NCBI RefSeq assembly: GCF_004297405.1
Contig: NZ_SCVC01000036.1
Span: 1 to 64,000 of the forward strand
DNA from: Reyranella sp.
GTDB taxonomy: Bacteria; Pseudomonadota; Alphaproteobacteria; Reyranellales; Reyranellaceae
Direction: 5' to 3'
DNA: 64,000 nt
Below are positions 45,301 to 48,513 of this stretch, one piece after another; the first letter of the stretch is position 1; every line of letters starts with the position of its first letter. The notes under the pieces are model-generated. The model saw only the letters and a program-made list of their open reading frames with translations, ran no database searches and was not told the DNA's origin. Position numbers and translations under genes: made by a program.

Positions 45301-46067
45301 GTGCCGGTACCTACCTTGACCAGCCCGCCCGACGACCCGGAGATGACACCGCTGTAGGTGGTCGACGCGTTGTTGCCACCCACCGTGAGCGTCTTGCCGC
45401 CCAGCAGGATCGTGCCACCGCCGGCGATGGAACCGATGGTCGTCCCGCTGGTGGTCAGGCCGGTGATATCCAGAACGGTGTAGTTGTCGGCGGTGTAGGA
45501 TGCCGTCCCGCCCGAAGCGCTGTCCTTGAAGACGAGCTGGCCGGAATAGGTCGTGGTGAAGTTAGCAGAACCGGCGGTGCTGTTGCCGGTAAACTCGATG
45601 ACGCCCAGGCTGCTGTTGAGCGCGTAGGTGATGAGGCTATCGCCGGCGCTTGCGGAATTATGAAATCGCAGGGTGGCGTTCTGGACCTGAAAGTTCTGCG
45701 CCGCGCTGCCGTAGTTGACGATGCCGTTGCCGGAGAGCGAGAAGGTGCTACCGCCGTAGATGTTGAAGTTGTAGGCGCGGGCGTCGGAATTGAACTGGAT
45801 CGTGCCGATCCCGACGCTGCTGTCGGCAATGATGCTGCTGATGCTCGACTGGCCGAAGGACCCGGTGTTGGTCGGAACTTCGGCCGGGGTCCAATTGTTG
45901 CTATCGATGAACCAGCTCGTGTTGGCGTTGGTTTTCCAGGTCGCGATCTGCGCCATGGCGGGCGCTGCCGCGAATGCGGTTGCCGTCAGCGCTGTCGAGA
46001 GCAGCAATGCCGTACGCAGCAGGCGTCTCGGCCGTACCGCTCGTGCCGCGTTCGTCATTCCCACCAT
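22734..46067 (-). CDS. Giant PATR-repeat autotransporter adhesin
   Basis: One open frame of 23,334 bp encodes about 7,777 residues, several times the size of most autotransporters. The ATG at 46067 has GAGG about 6 bases upstream. The signal peptide (about 1-39, ending PAMA) carries an arginine-rich n-region. After a non-repeated region of some 200 residues come about 85 tandem PATR units of consensus GxLxKxGxGTLxLTGxNTYxGGTTVxGGTL, counted by eye. A stalk, a linker with EACSVACDT and a C-terminal beta barrel (22734-23585, ending TW) complete it. The repeats should form a very long beta-helix on the cell surface. The last 500 or so residues closely match the pepsin-like autotransporter. Role in adhesion or biofilm is inferred from the family. 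Confidence 0.93.
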   Translation of the reverse strand: MVGMTNAARAVRPRRLLRTALLLSTALTATAFAAAPAMAQIATWKTNANTSWFIDSNNWTPAEVPTNTGSFGQSSISSIIADSSVGIGTIQFNSDARAYNFNIYGGSTFSLSGNGIVNYGSAAQNFQVQNATLRFHNSASAGDSLITYALNSSLGVIEFTGNSTAGSANFTTTYSGQLVFKDSASGGTASYTADNYTVLDITGLTTSGTTIGSIAGGGTILLGGKTLTVGGNNASTTYSGVISGSSGGLVKVGTGTLTLTGANTYLAGTTVNGGTLRLGASNVLGFNRPVVVNSGGTLDLNNFNTTLGQVTGDGSVTLGSGTLTLIALGGTFSGVISGSGGLNVGGGAGATYTLSGTNTYSGGTAVNSNTILSVSSDANLGNVNGGLNLNNGTLAFGSSFNLASTRAVTIGSSGGTIDVGGNNATISGAISGSGGLTKRGAGTLTLSGTNDFAGLTIVGNNVVSYVAVSADNQLGTAGASVTANTLGFLKATSSFSSSRLFALTQGYAGFSVDAGATLTWDGVIAGTPASGGLSVRGPGTLVLTGTNTYVGGTAIATGTTVQISSDANLGNGSNAISFYSGTLAVTSDMSTGRSIALESGFNGTISVSSGKTLTYSGGISGDASSRFIKAGDGTLVLTGANSYTGGTTVSGGTLVGTTNTLKGDIVNNGIVQFNVNLSSTYSGNMSGTGALVVTGAVGGQTLVLTGTNTYSGGTTVTGSPSVTVSSDAALGSATGGITLSNQGTLRFGASFNLASTRAISMGTNGGRIDTNGFDTTISQSITGAGYLAKYGAGTLTFTAANTFSSLGIHGGVVVVSANNQLGAGTSAVSINTGGTLRTASSFVVNRFLGVYSGASVLDVTNAAATLNWASQIYGTGALAKAGAGTLVLHAGNTFSGGTIISGGTLAINGDSALGAANGGLTFDGGTLQFLAGFDVGSARAITLNASGGTVDTNGFSSGILGPIGGSGGLTKIGAGTLTLSGTNTYTGGTFLNAGTLAISADGNLGDAAGRVTFNGGTLQFAASTTLANTRPMTLNADGVIDTNGFDAGIAGSIGGMGGLVKNGTGTLFLAAGNTYIGGTTINGGAISISASTALGHASSVITFNGGSLLTPVDISLNQNIVLDGNGTIVNNAITRLNGVVSGSGDLIKSGSGVLGLIAANTFTGRLVVNQSVVVLQDGVPLGNIAVASGASVNFQDYTFGRNSTYAGVISGAGRISQTGRGTLTLSGTNTYSGGTIIGGTDNSAILAVSSDANLGDSSGYIYFSGGRLKFLSNFDLASTRTVNINNFGGTFALNGATTTFGGVIENAGRLTIEGPGTMTFTGANTYGGGTTVRDGAALAIGSDARLGTGDLALDGGTLRYLATFDLSNTRPVTLNAGGGTFDTNGFDTTISQVIGGAGGLTKAGAGTLTLTGLNTYLGPTAVSGGTLVGSTDNLRGDIVNNGAVVFDQGFTSDTYAGVMSGSGSLTKNGLGVLILTGANTYSGGTTLNNGTLRVSSDANFGAATGTLTLAGGRMEFDSTFDLATTRNIVVTGGGGTLILNGNTVTVAGSVSGAAVLSMLGSGKLILSGTNSFGTADIRGTGATLAVSSSASLSPSTLRLSQGGTLQFLSSFNASSVVGLALTFGDGIVDTNGHDATLASGAYGSGRLVKAGGGTLTLSGNNTHTGGTLLSGGTLAVSSDANLGGGAGGLSFDGGTLKTLGSVTSGRAVTLNAGGGAIDTNGFNSTFNGVIDGSGHLTTTGAGKLSLTGTNTYSGGTVISGGSTLAIGSDAVLGDVNGGVTFDNGTLQFLNSFNLANTRALTLNAGGGTIDTNTHDITISQAIGGAGGLTKSGAGTLLLSANNSYSGGTTINGGTLRIGSNTALGSGSGGITFNGGTLQYDSSISNMNRAVVLNGSGTIKGEAILQLQGAISGSGDLIKEGTMGVLSLTGPLTYTGRTIINGGLVSFGTPAPQGDIIINDGEVAFGGSTASTYGGVISGAGSMSHSGADLTLTGTNTYAGGTRLEAGTIAVSREANLGAATGGLNFSGGTLKFLSSFDLSSTRNINLSFTGGTFQLNGATTTVAGRIAGTAPLTITGPGTMTLTFANTYTGGTILSGGATLAVGNDAALGGVNSGVTFNNGTLQFLNTFNLANTRPLTLNAGGGTIDTNGFNTEIWQAIGGSGGLTKSGAGTLILRGANSYTGATSINGGTLAISASTTLANSSGLTINGGTLRVTNVASLNQPVTLTGAATFNVVTIFDGLSLSGNVGGTGSLIKTGAGSLTLRGTADYTGGTTVSGGSLVGSTDNLKGNITNNAIVYFGQDSDGTYAGIMSGTGMLSKFGSATLTLTGLNTHQGGTQVTAGTLAVGQDANLGSATGDISLRNGGILRFLSSFDLSSGRDVELVTSGRLQLVSSTNRIAGTIHGTGNLAIEGPGTLSLTGTNTFTGTTSVTGSTLEISGDASLGDTANALTLDNSTLRFLSNSTLAGTRAITLGTGSAIDTNGYDATIASAISGSSGLTQSGAGKLSLTGANTFSGAIAISGGGTLAIGSDAALGNVNNGVTFDNGTLQFLNSFNLASTRTLTLDAGGGAIDTNGFNTTISQAITGSGPLTKTGAGTLTLSGTNTYVGGTTISGGTVSIGADDALGNVTSGITLNGGTLQTTSDINMNRAIVLSANSTIVNDGILGLFGAISGSGDLSKWGSSILVLAGNNTHTGRLIVNQGAVSIVSGSAPIGDIVVNNGTSVYFSTFYPDDATYSGAISGTGSVVQTGDGTLTLTGINTHTGGTIIGAGHSGTLAVASDANLGNASGLISFQGGRLKFLSSFDLASTRTVSVTSFGGTFSLNGATTTFGGVIDDVGRLTIEGPGTMTFTGANTYSGGTAVRGGAALAIGSDARLGTGSLALDGGTLRYLATFDLANTRPITLGGGGGTFDTNGFDTTITQAIGGTGGLTKSGAGTLTLTGANSYTGETTISGGVLAISASSPFGNSSGLTINGGTLRVTNVVTLNHPVTLSGAATFDVVTNADDLSLSGHLGGSGSLIKTGAGSLTLLGTANYAGGTTVSAGSLIGSAANLRGDITNNGLVSFGQVSSDGVYAGVMSGTGTLSKSGEGTLTLTGLNTYEGGTHVTAGFLAVALDANLGSATSDIRLATGGGLRFLSSFDLSAGRDIELVTSGRISLASSTNTIAGTIHGTGDLAINGLGTLTLAGANTFTGAVSVAGSTLAVAADANLGNTGNSLTLHGGGLRFLSSFDLAGTRALTLNAGGGTIDTNGFSTTISQAIGGTGGLTKAGAGTLSLTGANTYEGNTVISGGTLAIASDAALGDVNGGVAFDNGTLQFLNSFNLASTRALTLNAGGGTIDTNGNDTTIAQAIGGAGGLTKAGSGTLILSGANTYSGGTTVSGGTLQLGAGGSLLSTGALTMTGGTFDLNGQNQVVGNLSGTGGSLLLSNGTFLQVGQTTNTTFGGTIDGGGQLVKAGNGTLTLSGSNTHTGGTAIGSGTLSVSSDAALGAASGVLAIQGGFLRTTASFSMARTTTLLNGGGFEVDNGVTLTHSGTISGLDYLVKQGAGTLVLEGTNTYTAETVIGQGTLKVTNSAALGAASANLRIQGGTLLTDSDLVLTHDVQSNGNGNAIRVDAGTTTLQGAFSGWGTLTKSGAGTLKLVGTSSYSGTTTVLAGILQGDTSTLRGTISNQAQVVFDQDTDGSFTGVINNVGSVTKRGSGVVTFDANQSYEGGTTIAGGTLRLGTGVSLSSLASLTVDAGTFDLNGNNQTVGALAGSGGMVALGSGTLTVDQSTTTSFAGEITGSGAFVKNGSGMLTLTGANTYSGGTTVNGGILRGTTASLQGDIVTNAAVYFFQATTGTYAGAMSGSGSMLVTGGGKVILTGNSTYSGGTTVGAGNVLQLGNGGTTGWIAGDVVTNGTLAFNRSDDVVFAGNISGIGGISLMGPGVVTLTGNNTFLGDITVGGTIRAGSDSELGPIGNILRLAGGTVQATASFTSTRPFELTSGTGTFDTNGNDLTLSGVVSGSGALAKAGTGTLILAGANTYTGGTNVLAGILQLGAGGSLLAGSVLNILGGTFDLNGANQTVGALSGLNGAITLGSGTLTVDQTTDTAVGAAISGSGSLVKTGSGTLTLIGTNSYTGGTTVSAGTLAGSTDGLQGDILNDAAVVFDQTTDGTYAGIMSGSGTLTKTGSGNVTLSGANTYGGGTTVSAGTLTGTSTSLQGAIVNNSLVTFDQSFDGTYAGVMSGTGLLTKVGTGNLTLSGANTYNGGTTVAAGTLTGTMTSLQGAILNNAAVVFDQAFDGTYAGAMSGSGSLTKSGGGNLTLSGTNTYSGGTTISDGTLTGTTTSLQGNIANSGALFFDQATAGTYAGILSGSGNLIVANGDVTFSGVNTYSGTTTVQSGATLRLGTGGSLGATRLLDVNATGTFDLAGRTQTVGGLTGAGSVLLGTGGALTVDQATNQTFAGVISGDGSLIKSGGGTLVLTGANTYTGGTVVNAGVLQMGATNTMPLFRPLTVNGGTFDLNGYNQMVGTLSGSGGTIDLGTATLTLIQRGEAVYNGAIVGTGALDVQGQGSQLTLTGANTYSGGTTLDSVWFIGTTDSLQGNIAASASALVIFDQGTSGTYAGVISGNGGLVKKSGGTVVLTGANTYTGGTNVYGGILQLGAGGSLSASGSLHVNGGTFDLNGASQTVSELRGDYGTITLGSGTLTVNQTTDTSTGVDVSGSGSLIKTGSGRLTLTNTNSYTGGTTVSGGTLQIGFDNILAATGALTVTGGTFDLNGFDQTVSALAGAGGTVALGTGSVLTVNQSSSTSFAGAIGGNGSLVKTGSGTLTLIGTNTYSGGTTVSGGTLIGTASSLQGNIVNNAAVVFDQLLFETYAGNMSGSGTLTKTGSGTLILSGTNSYSGGTTVSGGMLAGTTASLQGAILNNAFVSFDQDTDGTYAAVMSGSGALIKAGLGMLTLTGANSYGGGTFISGGTLSVANNAALGAASGGLSFDGGTLQTTASFAMARATILENGGGRFNVDNGTTLTQDGDITGAGRLTKQGGGTLILGGTNSYSGGTTVSGGTLIGTTTSLQGNILNNAAIVFDQSTDGIYAGVMSGGTGGSLTKSGAGNLTLTGANTYRGGTTVSGGTLTGTTTSLQGNIVNNAAVVFDQAVDGTYAGNMSGSGALTKIGNGNLTLSGTSSYSGGTTVSVGTLTGTTSSLQGTIVNNSIVVFNQNTIGTYAGDLSGSGALTVSGGGAVLLTGTVSHTGGTTIAANTILQIGNGGTTGSLAGNVVTNGTLSFYRSDDIVFAGNISGSGGVTLMGSGSVTLTGTNTYTGATTVGGGVIIASSDANLGPTGNLLILNGGAVQTIASFSTARPIELGASGGTFDTNGYTLTLAGTVSGDGRLTKSGAGTLILTGTNTYSGGTTVNGGILQGTTDSLQGDITNNAVVAFNQITAGTYGGAISGAGAVTIDGAITFTGTNTYTAGTTISTGSSLTLSGSGSIQGNVTNGGILQFAGTGTTAGGAISGSGAVQQVSGTTVLTAANSYTGGTTISGGTLQLGAGGSLASSGAMTVNGGTFDLNGNAQTIAALSGTGGAVALGDGGVLTVTQSGNTSYAGIIGGNGSLVMNGSGTFTLTLAGANTHANTVVNGGVLQLGAGGSLAATSTLTVNGGTFDFNGNTQTIGGLAGTGGTVALGNGALTVDQAGNTSYAGTIDGTGSLTKAGSGTLVLAGVNSYTGGTTVSGGTLQMGINGALAAGSALTVNGGTFDLNGYNQTVGTLSGTGGAVALGSGTLTVDQSSNMTYAGSIGGAGTLIKAGNGTLILSGTNSLTNTVVSGGVLQGTTASLQGGIVNNAGVVFNQSTTGTYAGTMSGTGSVTVSGGGIVVVTGTNTYSGDTTIATGSTLQLGVGGTTGMIAGSVAVDGTLTFYRSDNIVFAGDISGSGGIKLMGTGSVDFTGTNTFTGGVSVGGILRAGSDSQLGPAGSTLTLDDGTVQATASFSSGRQIVLAGSAGTFDTNGFTLTLTGVLSGSGNLIKTGTGTLVLDGTASYTGDTFVSGGTLQGTMAALSRNITNNATVTFSDSGVYGGIMSGTGALLVASGTTIGFSGANTYTGGTIVQTGGTLDLGTGSIAGDVENEGLVRFVNNSPMSFGGSIAGSGSLLVDGSLVLTGANSYTGTTQIEAGLLQLGLGGSLSSSTLLNLGNNGGTFDLNGQTQTVSGIAGDGSTNILLGSGALTVDQATNGSFGGQISGSGSLIKAGVGTLALTGSNTHASTIVNGGTLQLGAGGSLAATSALAVNGGTFDLNGQNQTVGALSGTGGTVGLNGSAALTVNQSTDTNYAGAFTGNGSLIKDGGGTLSLTGASSHSGGTVINNGTLQLGTGGNLTATGAVAVNGGTFDLNGQTQTVGSLSGTGGTVALSNNGALTVNQSTDTSYAGTIAGTGSLTKSGDGTLTLTGTNSYTGGTTVSGGTLAGTTSSLQGNIVNNANVTFDQVGAGVYAGAMSGTGTLTKSGVGTVVLTGENTFTGGTIIAGGILQIGNGGTTGSLAGNVQNDGTLAFFRSDNITFGGNISGTGGLLFMGNATVTLTGNNTFTGGIAMGGGTLVVGADSELGGAGSTLTLAGSTVQATASFTSNRSIVLSTGGGTFNTGSNVLTLAGVVSGVGGLVVGEGSSVVLTGANTYSGGTTISTGALLSLGGSGSIQGDVANSGTLQFAGTGTTFGGSISGSGTVQQVSGTTVLTGNSLHTGGTTISGGTLQLGIDNALTTTGSLAINGGTFDLNGNAQTIGALSGTGGGVTLNGGTLTVNQTGDTTYAGIVSGAGSFIKDGSGTLILTGANTNANTIVNGGILQGTTASLQGNIANNATVVFEQTATGTYAGNMSGNGGMTKSGGGALILSGDNSGYTGTTTVAAGLLQIGDGVGGTAMAGNIVNNAAVAFMAGGAGLSYGGSISGSGGVSVAGTAQTTFTGMHSYTGGTTVTSTAGLNIGSSTTTAKIVGALIADGGFANFVNADMSGMGSITARNGGLLGFSSSASAAATALLVADAASALAFSDASTAGTSTITNSGNVRFTGNSSGGTARYIGSGGDLSIAGIAGSSTTIGSIEGSGTVSLGSKQLAVGGNNQSTQFSGVIGGAGSLLKQGTGTLTLTGNNTYSGGTTVTGGLVNFTTLGNFGTGNVTLNGGGVQWAAGTTTDISARLAAFGVNGGTLDTNGNNVTLANGISGTGSLTKAGNGVLTLAGNNTYTGGTFVTGGSIALTGSIAGPVGVSGGLFSANGTIGGTVTVSGTGTLSGTGTVGGIAMTGGTVAPGNSIGTLNVAGNYVQSGGIYQVEVNSAGQADRINVTGTATLSGGTVQVVADQTGTYARNTSYTILTATGGITGTYSNATSNLAFLTPTLSYSSTSVTLMLEMLQSAFRNAAQTPNQAAVGAALDAAAPTATGDFANVINALSVLNTQQGPAALTAISGQNYSALSSASVQSAQLFMSNFANQASGATRGGSTAQAAGATSRVQLAEACSVACDTTATGTWGAWGGAIGGFGTIGGNSNSSTVTYNLGGFAGGIDRQVTEELLVGFTLGYSSGTQWTSGFAGRSTSNTYQAGLYGSFLKGPVYVDGLVGYAYSDNQMLRQIQIPGLNSRVATGQTGTNQFFGQIEAGYRIDLGTTANAYLTPWARLQGSTATQNGLTESGADSLNLIVASQTTNSLRSVLGVTLGGEMDIGSGNKLAGQFKVGWAHEFANTDRPVTASFLGAPALPFTTYGAAPQRDGVILGINATANLGERTNLFLRYEGEFQGIDNSHAFSAGIRFTW
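26400..30330 (-). repeat. Higher-order repeat, period 1,893 bp
   Basis: The segment encoding RSDxIxFxG within the GGTTG...GNISG type unit recurs at 26470, 28363 and 30256, exactly 1,893 bp (631 codons) apart each time. The intervening PATR spacer types recur in the same order. A fourth related unit lies near 34341. Limits are approximate. Confidence 0.75.
36500..42700 (-). repeat. Higher-order repeat, period about 2.3 kb
   Basis: Matching DNA segments recur at 37291, 39589 and 41881 (spacing 2,298 and 2,292 bp) and at 36538 and 38839 (2,301 bp). About nine PATR units make one super-unit. The 37.3-37.8 and 41.9-42.4 kb segments are the closest pair at DNA level. Limits are approximate. Confidence 0.7.
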
Positions 46068-46169
46068 CACTGCCTCGTCTTTACGCTGCCCTTGTGCCGG
46101 GCAAGGCTTCGCCGTCGACGGGACGCGCGCCCCATCGCTACCGATGTCGCTGCTTCAGGCTGTCTGTCC

Positions 46170-46188
46170 GCGGCGCGCCTCGCGCCGC
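46170..46188. other. G+C-rich hairpin in the leader of the giant autotransporter gene
   Basis: GCGGCGCG at 46170-46177 and CGCGCCGC at 46181-46188 form a perfect 8-bp stem with a 3-base loop, about 100 bp upstream of the giant gene and 40 bp past the end of the winged-helix gene. No T-run follows on either strand. It could attenuate transcription or shape the mRNA leader. Confidence 0.35.
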
Positions 46189-46227
46189 CGCTTGATGCGT
46201 GGAACCTATTTGCGGCTCACCTCGCAA

Positions 46228-47202
46228 TCAATTCGAAGGACCTCCTAAACGCTGACTATTTTTGGGTGAATCCTTCGCCGCCCCTGCCGTCTGGCCGGCA
46301 TTCGACCGAAAGCGGGCATTGAAGGCTTCATCGATGATGGCGAGCTTGACCGCCTGCGCCCGCGCGTACTCGCGACGGAAGCCGTCCGACACCCACATTA
46401 CCGAACGGCCACGCTTGCCCTCCCAGCCGATGCTGCCCATCTCCTCGGCTTCGCGCAGCTTGCGAGCGAGGTGGGTCCGCGAGAGCTTGAGCCAGTCCGC
46501 CAGCGCGGCAATCGACACGACCCCGGTCGGAACACGCGCGGCCCCGGCCTCGCGCTCCTCGATGCCGGAAATCAGCCACTCCATGACAACGCCGCCATTG
46601 TCGAGCCAGGTGAACAGCGAGAACGTCCGCTCCGGTTCGCGGATCCGGCGGGAGCAAAGAAGGCCGTCGGCGACTAGCGGCTGGAGGTCGGCAATCGCAT
46701 CCGGCGCCCCCAGATAGGTCGCCACCCGGCAATCGCCGTCGAGTTTGTCGAGCGTCGCCAGGTGGATCGCCATCCAGCCATGGACCGCATCGATGCTGGC
46801 CTGCGTCGGCTCCAGGGGACGGACGCGCTTGTCGGCAGCGCCCATCACCGGCTGGGCGTAGCCGTACTGCAACATCTCCTTGATGAAGGCGTCCGCCGTG
46901 TTGCGGCTCGCCACCTCATGCGTCGCGACATCGTCGAAGAACCTCGCGGCGGTCAAACCGCCGCTCTGGCCTGCCGCAGCGGCTCGAAAATGCAAAGCCA
47001 GCGCGATGTGCCCCATCAGCCAGCGCTGCTGGGTCGCGAAGACAGAGGAAAGCCGTGGATTACCCTCGTAGGCGTGGAGAAGAAGCTGGGCCTGCTGCCG
47101 GATATAGCGGTGCAACGCCGGGTGGGCGGCAATCTCGCCAGCCGTCAACCCCAAGCCCTGCACAGGACTCGGCGCGGTCAGATACGCATGCCGACGCGAC
47201 AT
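46228..47202 (-). CDS. Winged-helix DNA-binding protein, putative regulator (family not recognised)
   Basis: A 324-residue protein. The only clear element is a helix-turn-helix near residues 235-285, VSIAALADWLKLSRTHLARK followed by a wing-like segment GWEGKRGRSVMWVSDGF. The N-terminal 200 or so residues look all-helical and have no motif I recognise. The ATG at 47202 starts MSRRHAYLTAPSPV; an earlier in-frame start at 47241 is possible. It lies 160 bp upstream of the giant autotransporter on the same strand and is the obvious candidate to control it. Its own 172-bp leader holds two 15-bp direct repeats 21 bp apart. Confidence 0.6.
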   Translation of the reverse strand: MSRRHAYLTAPSPVQGLGLTAGEIAAHPALHRYIRQQAQLLLHAYEGNPRLSSVFATQQRWLMGHIALALHFRAAAAGQSGGLTAARFFDDVATHEVASRNTADAFIKEMLQYGYAQPVMGAADKRVRPLEPTQASIDAVHGWMAIHLATLDKLDGDCRVATYLGAPDAIADLQPLVADGLLCSRRIREPERTFSLFTWLDNGGVVMEWLISGIEEREAGAARVPTGVVSIAALADWLKLSRTHLARKLREAEEMGSIGWEGKRGRSVMWVSDGFRREYARAQAVKLAIIDEAFNARFRSNAGQTAGAAKDSPKNSQRLGGPSN

Positions 47203-47311
47203 AAACACCGCAGTGGCCCTCAAAAAGCCCGGTCGTCCCACAGCCCGGCGTCACCCGAGCACCCAGGGACAACATCGCTCTAACAAATTGCAGAGGCTAC
47301 TCCAGAGAAGG

Positions 47312-47347
47312 TGCAGTTCTGGCCAATGTGACTGCACTTCTGGCCAA
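47312..47347. promoter_or_regulatory. Direct repeat with 21-bp spacing, candidate AraC-type operator
   Basis: TGCAGTTCTGGCCAA at 47312-47326 and TGCACTTCTGGCCAA at 47333-47347 differ at one base, with starts 21 bp (two helical turns) apart. They lie upstream of the winged-helix gene and just downstream of a GlxA/AraC-type regulator. Tandem half-sites on one face of the helix are what AraC-family proteins usually bind. Confidence 0.5.
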
Positions 47348-47374
47348 ATCGTCCATCAAACGGCGATAAGGGCG

Positions 47375-48400
47375 TCAGTCCACCGACTGGCTGGCGAAAC
47401 GCTGCCGATATTGCTGCGGCGTGATGCCGAGGCGTCGCACGAAGGCCCGCCGCAGATTGTCGACGGTGGCGAAACCACACCGCGTTGCGACGGCCTGCAC
47501 GCTGAGCTGGACTTCTTCGAGCAGGTCGCGCGCCGACTCGAGCCGGATGCGCTCGACGAACTCACGCGGCGTCTCCCCTGTCTCTTCGACGAAACTGCGA
47601 CGGAAGGTGCGCTCGCTCATCCTCGCCTGCCGGGCCAGCGCCTCGACACCGAGATCCACCGAAAGGTTGTTCAGCGCCCATTCCTGCGCCGAACGGACCG
47701 GGGGGCTGGCGGCAAACTGCGCCTGCAGATGATTGCTGAACTGCGATTGCCCGCCCTGCCGCTTGAGATAGAGCACCAGCGCGCGGGCCACGCGCAGCGC
47801 AAGGGTGCGGCCATGATCCTCCTCGATCAGGCCGAGTGCCAGGTCGATGCCGGCAGTGACGCCGGCTGAGGTGTAGACATTGCCATCGCGTACGAAGATC
47901 GGATCAACGTCGACGGTCACCCTCGGGTAGCTCTGACCGAGTTCGGCCGCCATCGCCCAATGCGTGGTGGCTCGCCGGCCATCGAGTAATCCGGCGGCAG
48001 CCAGCAGGAATGCGCCGGTGCAGATCGAGCCGGTGCGACGGGCTTCCCGGCTGCCGGCGCGCAGCCAGCCGATCAGTGTCTGGTCGCTCCTCGCCTCCAC
48101 CTGGCCACGGCCGCCGGACACAAGCAGCGTATCGATCGGTTGCTTGATGTCCCCGACAGCCATGCTCGGCGCAATCGGCACACCGAGCGATGTCGGGACA
48201 GGCGCGCCATCGATGCTCACGATCGCCATTCGGTAGAGCATGCGACCAGACGAGGTGTTGGCCGCAGCGAAGGCTTCGAGCGGCCCATAGACATCCATGG
48301 CCATGACGCCTGGATAGACCAACATGACGACGAAGCGGGTTTCGGATTGATCGTCCATCAAGGGCGACAACACAGATGAAGGCGACACAGGACTGTTCAT
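47375..48400 (-). CDS. GlxA-family transcriptional regulator (DJ-1/PfpI domain plus AraC helix-turn-helix)
   Basis: A 341-residue regulator. Residues about 25-195 form a DJ-1/PfpI-like domain (FVVMLVYPGVMAMDVYGPLE; the elbow GSICTGAFLLAAAGLLDG with its cysteine; TTHW). The C-terminal 100 residues contain the two AraC helix-turn-helix elements, MSERTFRRSFVEETGETPRE and VQAVATRCGFATVDNLRRAF. These proteins often sense amines or amino-acid derivatives and activate catabolic genes; the ligand here is unknown. The ATG at 48400 is preferred; TTG at 48418 is an alternative. Its promoter contains overlapping inverted repeats (48411-48441). The 21-bp-spaced direct repeats beyond its 3' end are a candidate target. 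Confidence 0.88.
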   Translation of the reverse strand: MNSPVSPSSVLSPLMDDQSETRFVVMLVYPGVMAMDVYGPLEAFAAANTSSGRMLYRMAIVSIDGAPVPTSLGVPIAPSMAVGDIKQPIDTLLVSGGRGQVEARSDQTLIGWLRAGSREARRTGSICTGAFLLAAAGLLDGRRATTHWAMAAELGQSYPRVTVDVDPIFVRDGNVYTSAGVTAGIDLALGLIEEDHGRTLALRVARALVLYLKRQGGQSQFSNHLQAQFAASPPVRSAQEWALNNLSVDLGVEALARQARMSERTFRRSFVEETGETPREFVERIRLESARDLLEEVQLSVQAVATRCGFATVDNLRRAFVRRLGITPQQYRQRFASQSVD

Positions 48401-48410
48401 CGCACTATTT

Positions 48411-48441
48411 ACGAACAAAGCGTTCGTCGACCTTATCGACG
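48411..48441. promoter_or_regulatory. Two overlapping inverted repeats in the glxA-type gene promoter
   Basis: ACGAAC/GTTCGT (48411-48416 and 48422-48427) and CGTCGA/TCGACG (48425-48430 and 48436-48441) each have a 5-base spacer. They lie 10-41 bp upstream of the start at 48400. They may be autoregulatory sites. The stems are short, so chance is possible. Confidence 0.3.
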
Positions 48442-48513
48442 GGCCATTGATTCAATTCAATGTTCGCTCCCTGTCCAGCGCTGATATTCGCGGTCTGAAC
48501 GCAATTATCCTCG

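Larger units (their letters stand above)
24370..45350 (-). repeat. PATR repeat array, about 85 tandem units
   Basis: Each unit has the passenger-associated transport repeat core followed by a variable spacer, for about 60-110 residues per unit. Three spacer flavours are visible: an ANLG...FDLASTR...GGTIDTNGFxTTI type common in the N-terminal half, an LxLGAGGSL...GGTFDLNG...TLTVDQ type, and an SLQGNIVNNAxVVFDQ...GTYAG type common in the C-terminal half. The limits are approximate. Confidence 0.85.

Noticed and set aside
24370..45350. CRISPR-like or satellite DNA
   Set aside because: The repeats are in-frame protein repeats with variable length and sequence, not short identical repeats with unique spacers.
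22734..46067. Horizontally acquired island
   Set aside because: No integrase, tRNA, transposase or flanking repeats were seen, and base composition looks like the neighbourhood. The shared barrel with the other autotransporter points to a local origin.
46170..46188. Intrinsic terminator of the winged-helix gene
   Set aside because: The 8-bp hairpin lacks a T-run on either strand, so I list it only as a hairpin.
25245..46322. Many long plus-strand open frames opposite the giant autotransporter (for example 27060-29483, 30372-32405, 36753-39515, 42780-46322)
   Set aside because: Their translations are low-complexity Arg/Ala/Gly/Val-rich strings without known motifs. They arise because G+C-rich codons for Gly, Thr, Ser, Leu and Asn in the repeats read without stops on the other strand. 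They break off and change frame, while the minus-strand frame has signal peptide, repeats and barrel.
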